This document shows positions 1 to 8,071 of a stretch of DNA of 14,475 nucleotides, piece by piece. The notes below the pieces were generated by a model. That model saw only the letters and a list, made by a program, of their open reading frames with translations. It ran no database searches and had not been told where the DNA came from. Made by a program: the position numbers and the translations under genes. Each line of letters starts with the position of its first letter. The first letter of the stretch is position 1. Source of the stretch: Treponema sp. (GTDB lineage Bacteria > Spirochaetota > Spirochaetia > Treponematales > Treponemataceae); NCBI GenBank assembly GCA_003455655.1, contig DMQP01000173.1, forward strand, positions 1 through 14,475. The letters are read 5' to 3'.

Positions 1-19
1 TTTATTAAAATTATAGAAG

Positions 20-1825
20 TTAGTCTGCGTCTTTTTCCTTAAGCACTGCAAGGAAAGCACTCTGAGGAAGTTCAACATCTCCGGCCATAAGCATACGCTT
101 TTTACCCTCTTTTTGTTTTTCCAGCAACTTGCGCTTACGAGTAATGTCACCACCATAACATTTTGCCAAAACATCTTTACGAACAGGATTAACTGTTTCG
201 CGAGCAATAATTTGACTGCCAATAGCTCCTTGTATTGCAATTTTAAACTGCTGACGAGCAATTTCATCTTTAAGACGTTCGCACACTTTTTTTGCTCTTT
301 CAACAGCACTCTGTCTAAAACACAACTGAGCAAGGGCATCTACACTTTTTCCGTTAAGCAAAATATCTATCTTTACTAAGTCTGTAGGACGATAGTCTGT
401 AACTTCGTAATCAAAACTGGCGTATCCGCGACTGTAGCTTTTGAGTTTGTCGTAAAAATCAAAGAGCACTTCTGCAAGGGGCATGTCATACGTAAGTTCA
501 ACACGCTTTTCATCAAGATACTGCATGTTAGTTTGGGCACCACGCTTTAGTCGGCACAATTCCATAATTGAACCTAAGTATTCAGCTGGTGTGATAATAG
601 TTGCTTTAATATAGGGTTCTTCAGCAGCTTCAATTTTTCCATCTGGATAATCGGCAGGATTGTCTACCCATTGCTCTTCTTTACCAGCAGCACGAACTTT
701 ATAACGTACAGAGGGAGCTGTAAAAATAACTACTTGATTAAAGTCTCGCTCCAAACGTTCTTGAACAATTTCCAAATGAAGCAGTCCTAAAAATCCACAA
801 CGGAAACCGTTACCTAAAGCAAGCGAATTGTCTTTTTCATACACCAAAGACGCATCGTTTAGTTTTAGTTTTTCCATTGCATCTTTTAGTTCTTCATAAT
901 CATTTGAATCAATAGGATAAATTGACGAAAAGACAACGGGTTTTACTTCTTTAAATCCAGGAAGCGGTTGTGGTGCAGGATTTGATGCAAGCGTTATAGT
1001 GTCACCAACACGAACATCTTGAACCGTTTTAATGCCAGCAATAATGTAACCAACATCACCAGCTTCAAGCACACCTGTTTCTTCAAACTTTATTTTAAAT
1101 ATTCCAACTTGCTCTACTTTGTATTCAGTGTTGCTGCTCATTAAACGAATTACATCACCTGTTTTAACTCTGCCGTCCATAATGCGAATGTGAACAATAA
1201 CACCTCTGTATTCGTCGTAATGACAGTCGAAAATCAATGCTTTAAGCGGAGCATTTACATCACCTGTGGGAGCAGGAAATTTTGTAACAATTGCTTCCAT
1301 AAGGTCATCAATACCCTGTCCTGTCTTTGCACTTACCAACTGAGCATCAGCAGAATCTAAACCCAAGTCGTGATCTATCTGATGCTTTACACTTTCCACA
1401 TCTGCACTGGCAAGATCAATTTTGTTTATAACAGGAACAATTGTCAGATCCTGTTCAAGCGCAAGATACATATTACTTACTGTTTGACTTTCGACACCTT
1501 GTGTTGCGTCAATTAAAAGCAAGGCTCCTTCGCACGAAGCAATAGCACGGCTTACTTCATAAGAAAAGTCTACGTGACCAGGAGTATCAACAAAGTTCAA
1601 TTCGTAATCATGACCATCTTTAGCATGATAGGGAATTGTTACCGCTTGACTTTTTATAGTAATGCCTCGTTCACGTTCTATATCCATGTTATCAAGAATT
1701 TGATTCATCATCTGACGGTCTTCAATAATTCTTGCCTTTTGAATAAGTCTGTCTGCAAGGGTTGATTTACCATGATCAATGTGAGCGGTAATACAAAAGT
1801 TTCGTTTGTATTTTAATTCAGTCAT
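20..1825 (-). CDS. lepA: Elongation factor 4 (LepA), translational GTPase
   Basis: Ribosome-associated GTPase of the EF-G-like family that acts on stalled or incorrectly translocated ribosomes and in initiation or assembly. The 601 residues match the usual length of about 600. The G domain is complete: G1 AHIDHGKST (14-22), G2 RGIT (53-56), G3 DTPGH (80-84), G4 NKID (134-137), G5 SAKTG (165-169). The middle holds the EF-G-like domains, and the C-terminal LepA-specific part ends in a Lys/Arg-rich stretch (ITRKRKLLEKQKEGKKR), as in the family. The ATG is preceded by AGGTGG, whose first bases are the stop codon of the protease gene upstream (8 nt gap), so it is the last visible gene of the tilS operon and probably translationally coupled. 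The 19 nt downstream of its stop, to the window edge, show no terminator. The family assignment is very secure. Confidence 0.98.
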   Translation of the reverse strand: MTELKYKRNFCITAHIDHGKSTLADRLIQKARIIEDRQMMNQILDNMDIERERGITIKSQAVTIPYHAKDGHDYELNFVDTPGHVDFSYEVSRAIASCEGALLLIDATQGVESQTVSNMYLALEQDLTIVPVINKIDLASADVESVKHQIDHDLGLDSADAQLVSAKTGQGIDDLMEAIVTKFPAPTGDVNAPLKALIFDCHYDEYRGVIVHIRIMDGRVKTGDVIRLMSSNTEYKVEQVGIFKIKFEETGVLEAGDVGYIIAGIKTVQDVRVGDTITLASNPAPQPLPGFKEVKPVVFSSIYPIDSNDYEELKDAMEKLKLNDASLVYEKDNSLALGNGFRCGFLGLLHLEIVQERLERDFNQVVIFTAPSVRYKVRAAGKEEQWVDNPADYPDGKIEAAEEPYIKATIITPAEYLGSIMELCRLKRGAQTNMQYLDEKRVELTYDMPLAEVLFDFYDKLKSYSRGYASFDYEVTDYRPTDLVKIDILLNGKSVDALAQLCFRQSAVERAKKVCERLKDEIARQQFKIAIQGAIGSQIIARETVNPVRKDVLAKCYGGDITRKRKLLEKQKEGKKRMLMAGDVELPQSAFLAVLKEKDAD

Positions 1826-1833
1826 AATTCCAC

Positions 1834-3492
1834 CTAAAAATAGTACGGGCTGTCAAGTTGAGCACTAAGGGCCAGAGCCATTTCAAGCCAGCCGTTTTTG
1901 CGCCGTTTTGTATAGACCGTTACATATATATACGATTTTGTTGGATCAAATTCAACACCGACTATTTGCACAGTATCGCTTTCCGAAAAATCAAGTTCAT
2001 CTGCAGTACTGGCTTTTAACACTTTGCTTATAGCATACAATTTCTTTGTAGTAGAAGCTCGCACTAATTCCATTCCAAACAGAGGAAGCATTGAATGTTC
2101 GAGCAAATCGGTTTGATACACTTCATAACCTGGCTGTTTTGGTCGAGAAGAAAGACAGACTAAAAGTGTTTCTTCAGTTTTATCTTCATGACGAACCTTT
2201 ACCTTTACTACGGTTTCGCTTTGAAACTGCATAAACTTTTGGTGTAAATCTTCCAGCGAAGAAACGGTATGTCCATCGAAAGCAATAATTACATCTCCAG
2301 CTTTTATGCCACTTAAACAAGCACTGCCACCTGGCATAACATACTGAACAGCAACGCCTTCATTTGAAACATTAGCTCCAGGAAGACGTTCTGTTTTTCC
2401 GTAAGCACACATCCACGGATGCACTCGTTCTCCACCAGCATACAAAAGCGGAAGTTCGTATCGTAAGTATTCAACAGGAATTGCGAAGTTAAGTCCCTGA
2501 TAATTTTCTACACCAGCAAAAACAATTGCTTGAACTTTTCCTTGAGCGTCAATTAACGGACCGCCAGAGTTTCCGCTGTTAACTGCCGCATCGATTTGAA
2601 AAACAAGACCTTCGGTAAAAAGTCTTCTGTCTTTTGCAGAAATAACTCCACTGGTAAGTGTTCTGTCCAAACCTAAAGGAGAACCTATAGCATAGACTTT
2701 ATCTCCTACATCTAAGTCTGAACTAAAACCCAATGAAAACACGTAAGGAGCATTTACTTCTGCTTTTAAAAGTGCAAGATCAAGCACTGAATCCCAACCG
2801 ACAACCTTTGCAGGAATACGAGTTTCCGGATCGTCTGCAAGTTTAATGTACAAGCGAGCATAGCCTTCGTAGCTGGGGTCTACCATTGAAGCAATAACAT
2901 GGTGATTAGTAACAATATAACCGTCGTGTGAAATAAAAAAACCGCTTCCTAACATTGCGTCTTGAACACCCATACCGCGTTCAACTTTAAAACCCTTATC
3001 AACAAGAACAGTAACGGTTCCCTTTATATACTGAGACACACGACTTGATGCAGAACTTTCGTTATAAATACCAGGTGCATCACGCAAGCAAATTGTTTCT
3101 AGACTTGCACGAGAAAGAGAGAGAGAAGAAAGCTGTTTATAATCGCACGACTCAAGTGAAATGTAACAACGTAATGCTGTCTGCCAATCTTCTTCAAGAA
3201 CTGCTTTTTCGTATTCTTCAACAACAGCCTGCTGGCTCCTCTCTAACATTTGTTGTGCAAGAGACGAGTTTTGTATGTGACTTGTAAGCAAAAGGGCACG
3301 CCAAAGCGCACGAGTATTCATTTGTATTTTTAAAAGGCCTTCTATGCGTTCACATTCAGTAGCAGCAATACTTTCACTTGTGTAATCAACTAAATCGTAT
3401 TCTTTAATGCCAGCTGTTTTGTCAAAGGTTCTACAAGAGCACAAGAGTACGGCACACACAAAAAACAGAGCCGCACTTTTTTTTACAGACAT
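1834..3492 (-). CDS. Trypsin-like serine protease with PDZ domain, probable lipoprotein (HtrA-like)
   Basis: Predicted envelope serine protease of 552 residues. The N-terminus (MSVKK, then a hydrophobic run) ends in LLCSC, an acceptable spirochaetal lipobox with the lipidated Cys at 20. Residues 21-150 are mostly helical and of unknown role. The S1C-type protease domain covers about 155-345, with triad His198 (in TNHHV), Asp238 (in LDLALLK) and Ser309 (in GNSGGPL). One PDZ domain lies at about 373-452 (GGSACLSGIKAGDVIIAFDG). A C-terminal segment (455-552) matches nothing I recognise. The start at 3492 is chosen because GAGGA lies 5 nt upstream and the signal peptide begins there; the reading frame stays open 33 codons further but has no comparable site. 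It begins 1 nt after the stop of the exported calcium-loop protein gene, so the two are surely co-translated. DegP proteins usually have two PDZ domains, so substrate and chaperone role are uncertain. Confidence 0.92.
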   Translation of the reverse strand: MSVKKSAALFFVCAVLLCSCRTFDKTAGIKEYDLVDYTSESIAATECERIEGLLKIQMNTRALWRALLLTSHIQNSSLAQQMLERSQQAVVEEYEKAVLEEDWQTALRCYISLESCDYKQLSSLSLSRASLETICLRDAPGIYNESSASSRVSQYIKGTVTVLVDKGFKVERGMGVQDAMLGSGFFISHDGYIVTNHHVIASMVDPSYEGYARLYIKLADDPETRIPAKVVGWDSVLDLALLKAEVNAPYVFSLGFSSDLDVGDKVYAIGSPLGLDRTLTSGVISAKDRRLFTEGLVFQIDAAVNSGNSGGPLIDAQGKVQAIVFAGVENYQGLNFAIPVEYLRYELPLLYAGGERVHPWMCAYGKTERLPGANVSNEGVAVQYVMPGGSACLSGIKAGDVIIAFDGHTVSSLEDLHQKFMQFQSETVVKVKVRHEDKTEETLLVCLSSRPKQPGYEVYQTDLLEHSMLPLFGMELVRASTTKKLYAISKVLKASTADELDFSESDTVQIVGVEFDPTKSYIYVTVYTKRRKNGWLEMALALSAQLDSPYYF

Positions 3493-3493
3493 A

Positions 3494-5599
3494 CTATTCC
3501 TCATCATCGAATGTATATACAGGAACAAGCGTTGCATAGTAATTGTTACCAACACGAACAGCAAGTGCTTGTTCACCACTATAATGAACAATCATGCTTA
3601 CACCCTGAGAGCCAGTTGCATCGAGTTGACGAATTGCTTCTTGTGCAAGTTTTTGCGAACCAGGTGTGTCTATCCAGTACAAGCGAGATGTTCCTTCTCG
3701 AGTAATAAGAGACTGACCGTTTCCATTTTCGACAGCAATAGGAACACCATCTACTGAAGTAACAGTCACTAACTGTTTTTGCGTTTGAACATAAAACTGT
3801 GCTTCTTCAATAAGGGGTTCTTTTTCGCCAAAGGTATTTGTCTTTCTGGGGTAGCGAGTAGAACGAATGTCCCACAGGCCGTCAGCATCTAAATCCCAAG
3901 AAGTAATTTTTCCTTCATGGGGAAGATACTCTTCAATAAATTCGGGAATCGTGTCTCCGTTAGAATCAATTTGAATAAAGCTTAAGAAAAATCCACTGCC
4001 ACTTCCCGGAGTTCCAAAAAGATTAGTCATGACCGATTCTTCATCTTCTAGGCAATGCACTGCCATAGTTCCTTCGTAATCGTATCCATACACTTCAGTT
4101 GTTTCGAATGTACCATCACCGTTTGCATCAACTCTGCGAGTATAAGGGAAGCCGTCTATAAACTGAGTGTGAGCATAGGTAACTCCATCTACTGCATAAT
4201 TTGCAAACTGTAACTTTCCATCAAGCACTGTAAACGTAACACTTGCACCTTCTCTTTCTTTTGAAGGCATTGTGTATTCATAACATGCAGTCATTAAAAG
4301 ATCGTCTGTTACTGGTTCTGCATCGGGAATAAGCGAGGGAAAATAAAATTCAGCACCAGTGTTTGCAGCAATCACTTGATCTATACTTATAGAAATAGGA
4401 GACCAAAGTACTTCATCGCGTACAAGACTGAAGGTAAGTTTTGTGTCTCTAGAAGCATTTTGATACACCGCTGAAGACAAATAAGGATATGTGTCCCAGT
4501 CAACTTCCAAACCTGAAGGCGGAATTTTTGCGTGAATGGGAAGTCCAAAGTCTGCAATTATTTGCCAGTCTATAATGCCATCTTGATTTTTGTCGTACAT
4601 AATGTTTTCTGGGCGACCACGATAGTACTTGATGTACATGTTAACTATACCGTCATTGTCGCTGTCTACGGTAAGCATTCCCTCAAAAGCAGTAAAGTAT
4701 GTATTTGCAGCTGCCTTAACTTCTGTTTCGGTAATGAGGGGAACAAAAGCTTTGAGTGTATTCCAATCAATTTCTACATCTGCAAAGGAACGAATATAAT
4801 CCAGAGCTTCTCTTTGCGATAAAAGTCCCTGTTGCAAAGCAGCTCCTGCATACAGGGGATGACGCAATCCTCGTGCGTTGAAGGACTGCAACATACGCTT
4901 TTGTTCTTCACCGCGAGCAAAAAGAGCAGCATATATTTCAAGTTCTGTATCTTTGTCGGGAGCAGCGGCGGCGTATTGTGAAATTTTTGTAAAGAAAAAA
5001 TCTGCAAGGCGACGAACTTCTGCGTTTATGCTTTGCGGAGATTCTGACTTATAAAACAAAAGAGGAAAGCGTGTATCTAAGGGATAGATTTTTCGGGCAC
5101 TGTCAATTTTTGCACGAGCTTTTGCAACAGAGTCGGGAGTTGCCATGCGGTAGTATGCCTTAGCCCGAATGTATTCAGCATCTGCAGAATAAATAAGCGG
5201 ACTTGCATCTAGTATGGCAGGAACACTTGCATAACTTCCTGTGTCGCACAAAAGATCTGCATACAAAACACGCGCACTGTCACGGTTGTAATCGACCCAA
5301 TCTCCTGTGGTAAGTGCTGTTTGTACTAACGGAAGAATTTCTGCTTTTGAGTCACCCAAAGCATTTTTAGCGGCTGCAAGCATGTAGTAAAGATCTGAAA
5401 TGGTACTGTCATAGGCAATACCCTGAGAAGCAAGTGATTCAACAGCTTGCCATGAATGGGAAGAGGCATATTCTTTTGCAAGTGAAAGACAGCGTAAAGC
5501 GGTTCTACGGTTAGCTTGTTCTGCAGTGTCTGACTGAGACCAGAGAGGCAGTGCAAGGGCTAAAAACACACATGCAAAAACAAAAGTTTTTTTCATCAT
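3494..5599 (-). CDS. Exported protein: TPR-like N-terminal half, five calcium-loop-like motifs
   Basis: No specific family is recognised. A clear Sec signal peptide occupies residues 1-22 (MMKKTFVFAC onward, ending LPLWSQ), so the protein is periplasmic or surface-exposed. Residues 30-270 are Ala-rich helices resembling TPR repeats. From 310 on the protein looks beta-rich and carries five Asp/Asn loops of the EF-hand, dockerin or thrombospondin type 3 kind: DSDNDG (312-317), DKNQDG (336-341), DANGDG (491-496), DSNGDT (545-550) and DLDADG (569-574), most followed by an acidic residue three or four positions on. Calcium binding is inferred from these. It sits 20 nt after tilS and 1 nt before the PDZ protease gene. 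GAGGA precedes two adjacent ATGs (4 nt to the first, 7 nt to the second), so the second ATG at 5596 may be the true start, with no effect on the signal peptide. Confidence 0.85.
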   Translation of the reverse strand: MMKKTFVFACVFLALALPLWSQSDTAEQANRRTALRCLSLAKEYASSHSWQAVESLASQGIAYDSTISDLYYMLAAAKNALGDSKAEILPLVQTALTTGDWVDYNRDSARVLYADLLCDTGSYASVPAILDASPLIYSADAEYIRAKAYYRMATPDSVAKARAKIDSARKIYPLDTRFPLLFYKSESPQSINAEVRRLADFFFTKISQYAAAAPDKDTELEIYAALFARGEEQKRMLQSFNARGLRHPLYAGAALQQGLLSQREALDYIRSFADVEIDWNTLKAFVPLITETEVKAAANTYFTAFEGMLTVDSDNDGIVNMYIKYYRGRPENIMYDKNQDGIIDWQIIADFGLPIHAKIPPSGLEVDWDTYPYLSSAVYQNASRDTKLTFSLVRDEVLWSPISISIDQVIAANTGAEFYFPSLIPDAEPVTDDLLMTACYEYTMPSKEREGASVTFTVLDGKLQFANYAVDGVTYAHTQFIDGFPYTRRVDANGDGTFETTEVYGYDYEGTMAVHCLEDEESVMTNLFGTPGSGSGFFLSFIQIDSNGDTIPEFIEEYLPHEGKITSWDLDADGLWDIRSTRYPRKTNTFGEKEPLIEEAQFYVQTQKQLVTVTSVDGVPIAVENGNGQSLITREGTSRLYWIDTPGSQKLAQEAIRQLDATGSQGVSMIVHYSGEQALAVRVGNNYYATLVPVYTFDDEE
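3498..3502 (-). promoter_or_regulatory. Shine-Dalgarno of the protease gene
   Basis: GAGGA lies 5 nt before the ATG at 3492, inside the last codons (GAG GAA TAG) of the upstream gene. It decides the protease start and implies translational coupling. Confidence 0.8.
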
Positions 5600-5619
5600 T
5601 CATTCCTCAATAGAGCAGC

Positions 5620-7011
5620 TTAAGTCACAAGCCAATTTTTTAATCCACACAACTCGCCCCAAATGCACATAATGTTCATCTGAGTATGCGACAAATCTTG
5701 CAAGAGGGGAACTTGCGTTTTTTTACTACCGGCTTTCCATGCATCAAGAATACCACTTACAGAGCGCATATTTCCAGAAGCATCACGGATGCAATCTCCG
5801 CTTACAAAAGAGCGAAGACCCACAGGGAAACCTGTATTGCAAAGCCTAACCGAAAGTCCTGTTGTTTTTTCAGTTACGCAGACTGTCGTGTCATTTAAAG
5901 GAGTGGCACAAAAGCACCACTGACCAACACAGACACTTTGTCCTTGGTACAGTATAGCAGAGAATGCGCTTTCTGTAACCACCTTCTGCACTTTTTGTAC
6001 ACTAATCGTCTCTGCAGTCACGCAAAGGGAAAGTCCCGCCGCGGACAGAGAACGCTTTTTGCCGTCAACCAAACACTGCTGTGCAAAAGAACAAATGTCT
6101 TGTATAAAGCCAAAGGGTATGCGTTCTTTCGTTAGAGGCGACAGTGTGCGGTAAAGCAAACGGCGACGAAGTGCAGGCATCTGTTTGCAAAAAGCGGCGG
6201 TGTTAAGGTTTAAAGCAGTAGCTTGAACTTTTGCGTCATTTCTAAGCACTATTTCTTTTTCTGCACTTAGGGTAAGTTCATGCAGTACTGCTTCGTCAGC
6301 AAGCATTTTTTGCGAAAGACTGTCAACACTTTTCTGCCAGCCTACAAACAAAGTATCTAATAAAGGAACAACAGAAGAACGCACGCGGTTACGCAAAAAG
6401 GCTGTATCTGCGTTAGTACTGTCAGTACAAAAGTTTTGATTTTTACGCGCAAGGTAAGATTCTACGTCTTGACGAGTTACGGTTCTTAAGGGACGAATAA
6501 AGGGCTTACGCACTAAGGGAATACCAGCTAAGGCTTCGGCTCCACTTCCTTGAATAAAGCGCATAAGAAGCGTTTCTATATGGTCAGAAAAAGTATGTGC
6601 TGTGCATAAAGCTGGAAGTGAATGTTCACTAATAAATTCTTCAAAAAGTTGATAACGAACAAAACGAGCGGCTTCTTCAATACCGCAATCTCTTTCTAAG
6701 GCAACCTGCTCTATTGTTCCCCGAGGAATTGTTTTTTTTGTACAGTCAACGGCTAAGCGTTGGCACAATGCTTCAACAAAAAGCGCATCCTTTGCCGTTT
6801 CTTCTTCTGGGCGTAAATTATGATTTACCGTAATAACATAAAGTTTTGTCTCTGGCAAAAGAATATGATGTAAGGCAAGGAGCATGCTCACAGAATCTGC
6901 ACCGCCAGAGACAGCAAGTCCTAAAGCATTACTCTTACCGCCTATTTCTTCAAGGCAGGTTTTTAAGCAAGAGGAAACAGAAGCTTCAAAACTATCAGAT
7001 ATATGCGCCAT
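5620..7011 (-). CDS. tilS: tRNA(Ile)-lysidine synthase (TilS)
   Basis: Uses ATP and lysine to convert C34 of the CAU-anticodon tRNA-Ile to lysidine, so that AUA is read as Ile. It is essential in bacteria that use this system. The N-type ATP-pyrophosphatase P-loop SGGADS lies at residues 35-40. The second family motif appears as AHTFSDHIETLLMRFIQGSG, slightly diverged from the usual HHADDQAET form but keeping the Asp and the ETLLMR block. The C-terminal TilS domain is present (GLRSFVSGDCIRDASG, then a substrate-binding-like tail). Length is 463 residues, near the 430-470 typical of the family. The ATG at 7011 is preferred: GGAAGGA lies 10 nt upstream, while the alternative TTG at 7035 has a pyrimidine-rich leader. 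The gene starts directly behind an intrinsic terminator whose 3' arm is its Shine-Dalgarno. Confidence 0.95.
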   Translation of the reverse strand: MAHISDSFEASVSSCLKTCLEEIGGKSNALGLAVSGGADSVSMLLALHHILLPETKLYVITVNHNLRPEEETAKDALFVEALCQRLAVDCTKKTIPRGTIEQVALERDCGIEEAARFVRYQLFEEFISEHSLPALCTAHTFSDHIETLLMRFIQGSGAEALAGIPLVRKPFIRPLRTVTRQDVESYLARKNQNFCTDSTNADTAFLRNRVRSSVVPLLDTLFVGWQKSVDSLSQKMLADEAVLHELTLSAEKEIVLRNDAKVQATALNLNTAAFCKQMPALRRRLLYRTLSPLTKERIPFGFIQDICSFAQQCLVDGKKRSLSAAGLSLCVTAETISVQKVQKVVTESAFSAILYQGQSVCVGQWCFCATPLNDTTVCVTEKTTGLSVRLCNTGFPVGLRSFVSGDCIRDASGNMRSVSGILDAWKAGSKKTQVPLLQDLSHTQMNIMCIWGELCGLKNWLVT

Positions 7012-7013
7012 AT

Positions 7014-7046
7014 AAAAAAAATCCTTCCCGAGCAAATCAGGAAGGA
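7014..7046 (-). terminator. Intrinsic terminator after rplY; its 3' arm is the tilS Shine-Dalgarno
   Basis: Read on the minus strand, arm TCCTTCC (7046-7040) pairs with GGAAGGA (7028-7022) around an 11-nt loop, followed at once by eight T (7021-7014). The stem is only 7 bp but perfect and half G:C. It lies 21 nt after the rplY stop. On the plus strand no T tract follows, so it acts only for minus-strand transcripts. GGAAGGA is also the only Shine-Dalgarno-like sequence in front of tilS. Confidence 0.8.
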
Positions 7047-7067
7047 ATAAATCAGACTAACTGCTGC

Positions 7068-7622
7068 TTATTTTTTAGGAGGAGCAACAGAAATAATAAC
7101 ATCCTCTGCTGGGTTAAGAACGGTAACTTTGTCGCCAAGGTTTAAATCCTTAACAAGGAACTTTTCACCGATTTTGATTGCAGAAACATCTGCGGTAATA
7201 GATGCGGGCAAGTCCTGGGGAAGTGCCTTAATTTTAACCTGGGGAACGTGCTTAACCATAAAGCCACCCTGGAGAACACCAGCAGGAGTTCCTGCGTAAT
7301 GAATCTTAAAGGTATAAATTACAGGTTTTGTTCCGCTTACGATATGGAAATCGGCATGAAGGTTTTTGTCTGTTTTAATGTCATACTCAGTTGACTGAAT
7401 AAATGCCATGTTATCCTGACCGTCGATTTTCAGATTAATTGTGGTTGACGGAGTGATTGTACGCCATACCTTTGAAAATTCCGCTGCGTCAATTTCGAGC
7501 ATTACGGATTCACCCTTTTCGTTGTATGCAATAGCCGGAAGTTTACCTTGGTCGCGAAGACGCTTTGCCACACGTTTACCAGTTTCCTTACGGGTCTTTG
7601 CATTGATTACCATTTGTTCCAT
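7068..7622 (-). CDS. rplY: 50S ribosomal protein L25/TL5 (Ctc type)
   Basis: Binds 5S rRNA on the large subunit. The two-domain TL5/Ctc architecture is visible in 184 residues. The N-terminal L25 domain (about 1-92) starts with the family pattern MEQMVINAKTRKETGKR and a GKLPAIAYNEKGE segment. The C-terminal beta domain (about 97-184) holds LQGGFMVKHVPQVKIKALP and ends in a basic PPKK tail. Length is slightly below the about 200 common for Ctc. The ATG has AAGGAG 8 nt upstream. It lies 40 nt after the tRNA-Gln gene and is followed by an intrinsic terminator, making it the last gene of the ispE-spoVG-tRNA unit. In many bacteria rplY precedes pth; that partner is not seen here. Confidence 0.96.
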   Translation of the reverse strand: MEQMVINAKTRKETGKRVAKRLRDQGKLPAIAYNEKGESVMLEIDAAEFSKVWRTITPSTTINLKIDGQDNMAFIQSTEYDIKTDKNLHADFHIVSGTKPVIYTFKIHYAGTPAGVLQGGFMVKHVPQVKIKALPQDLPASITADVSAIKIGEKFLVKDLNLGDKVTVLNPAEDVIISVAPPKK

Positions 7623-7662
7623 TACAAAAGCTCCTTAAAACATTCTATTACAGTGTTTTTAG

Positions 7663-7735
7663 CTGGGACGGCTGGATTCGAACCAGCGGAATGACGGCAC
7701 CAAAAGCCGTTGTCTTACCACTTGACGACGTCCCA
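7663..7735 (-). tRNA. tRNA-Gln(UUG)
   Basis: The 73-nt cloverleaf folds without mismatches in the stems I checked. The acceptor TGGGACG pairs with CGTCCCA, with discriminator G at 7663. The D arm is GTC/GAC around AAGTGGTAA, the anticodon stem ACGGC/GCCGT, and the T arm GCTGG/CCAGC with loop TTCGAAT. The anticodon loop TTTTGGT gives UUG (plus-strand bases 7701-7703), hence glutamine. CCA is not encoded (CTA follows), so it must be added enzymatically. It lies only 15 nt after the spoVG stop and 40 nt before rplY with no evident promoter of its own, so it is probably cut out of a longer mRNA. Confidence 0.97.
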
Positions 7736-7750
7736 AAACACAAAAAGCGA

Positions 7751-8041
7751 TTACTCGCTATCTGCACTACTTTCATTCGGGCCAACAAAATTGCCCGCAG
7801 CATACTCCGCAAGAATTTTGTCTTGCAGTTCAATTCTAAACTCAGGGCTTACCGGATGCGCAATATCTTTATATTCGCCAGTTGCTGTCTTACGACTGGG
7901 CATTGCAATAAAGGGCCCTGATTTACCTTCGATAATTTTGATGTTGTGAACAACAAAGCACTCATCAAATGTTACCGTAACGTATGCCTTTAACTTTCCT
8001 TCATCTTCGACCTTACGGATCCTTACTTCCGTAACATGCAT
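7751..8041 (-). CDS. spoVG: SpoVG family nucleic-acid-binding regulator
   Basis: Small 96-residue protein of the SpoVG family, first named for Bacillus sporulation but known in non-sporulating bacteria, including spirochaetes, as a DNA- and RNA-binding regulator. The family core is plain: [20 protein letters not shown] at the start, then [14 protein letters not shown] and [20 protein letters not shown]. The C-terminal tail ([14 protein letters not shown]) is acidic and not conserved. The ATG has GGAGGA 6 nt upstream. It lies 30 nt after ispE, a neighbourhood also seen in Firmicutes, where ispE, purR and spoVG are close together. The tRNA-Gln gene follows after 15 nt. What it regulates here cannot be read from the sequence. 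Confidence 0.96.
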   Translation of the reverse strand: MHVTEVRIRKVEDEGKLKAYVTVTFDECFVVHNIKIIEGKSGPFIAMPSRKTATGEYKDIAHPVSPEFRIELQDKILAEYAAGNFVGPNESSADSE

Positions 8042-8071
8042 ACTTTGTCCTCCATTTTTTTTACTTTTGCA

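Noticed and set aside
3493..3591. Upstream in-frame extension of the protease gene (33 codons)
   Set aside because: It lies over the coding end of the preceding gene, lacks a ribosome binding site, and would bury the lipoprotein signal sequence.
7012..7035. TTG start for tilS, adding eight residues
   Set aside because: The codon lies in the terminator loop and its upstream sequence is pyrimidine-rich, while the ATG at 7011 has GGAAGGA ahead of it.
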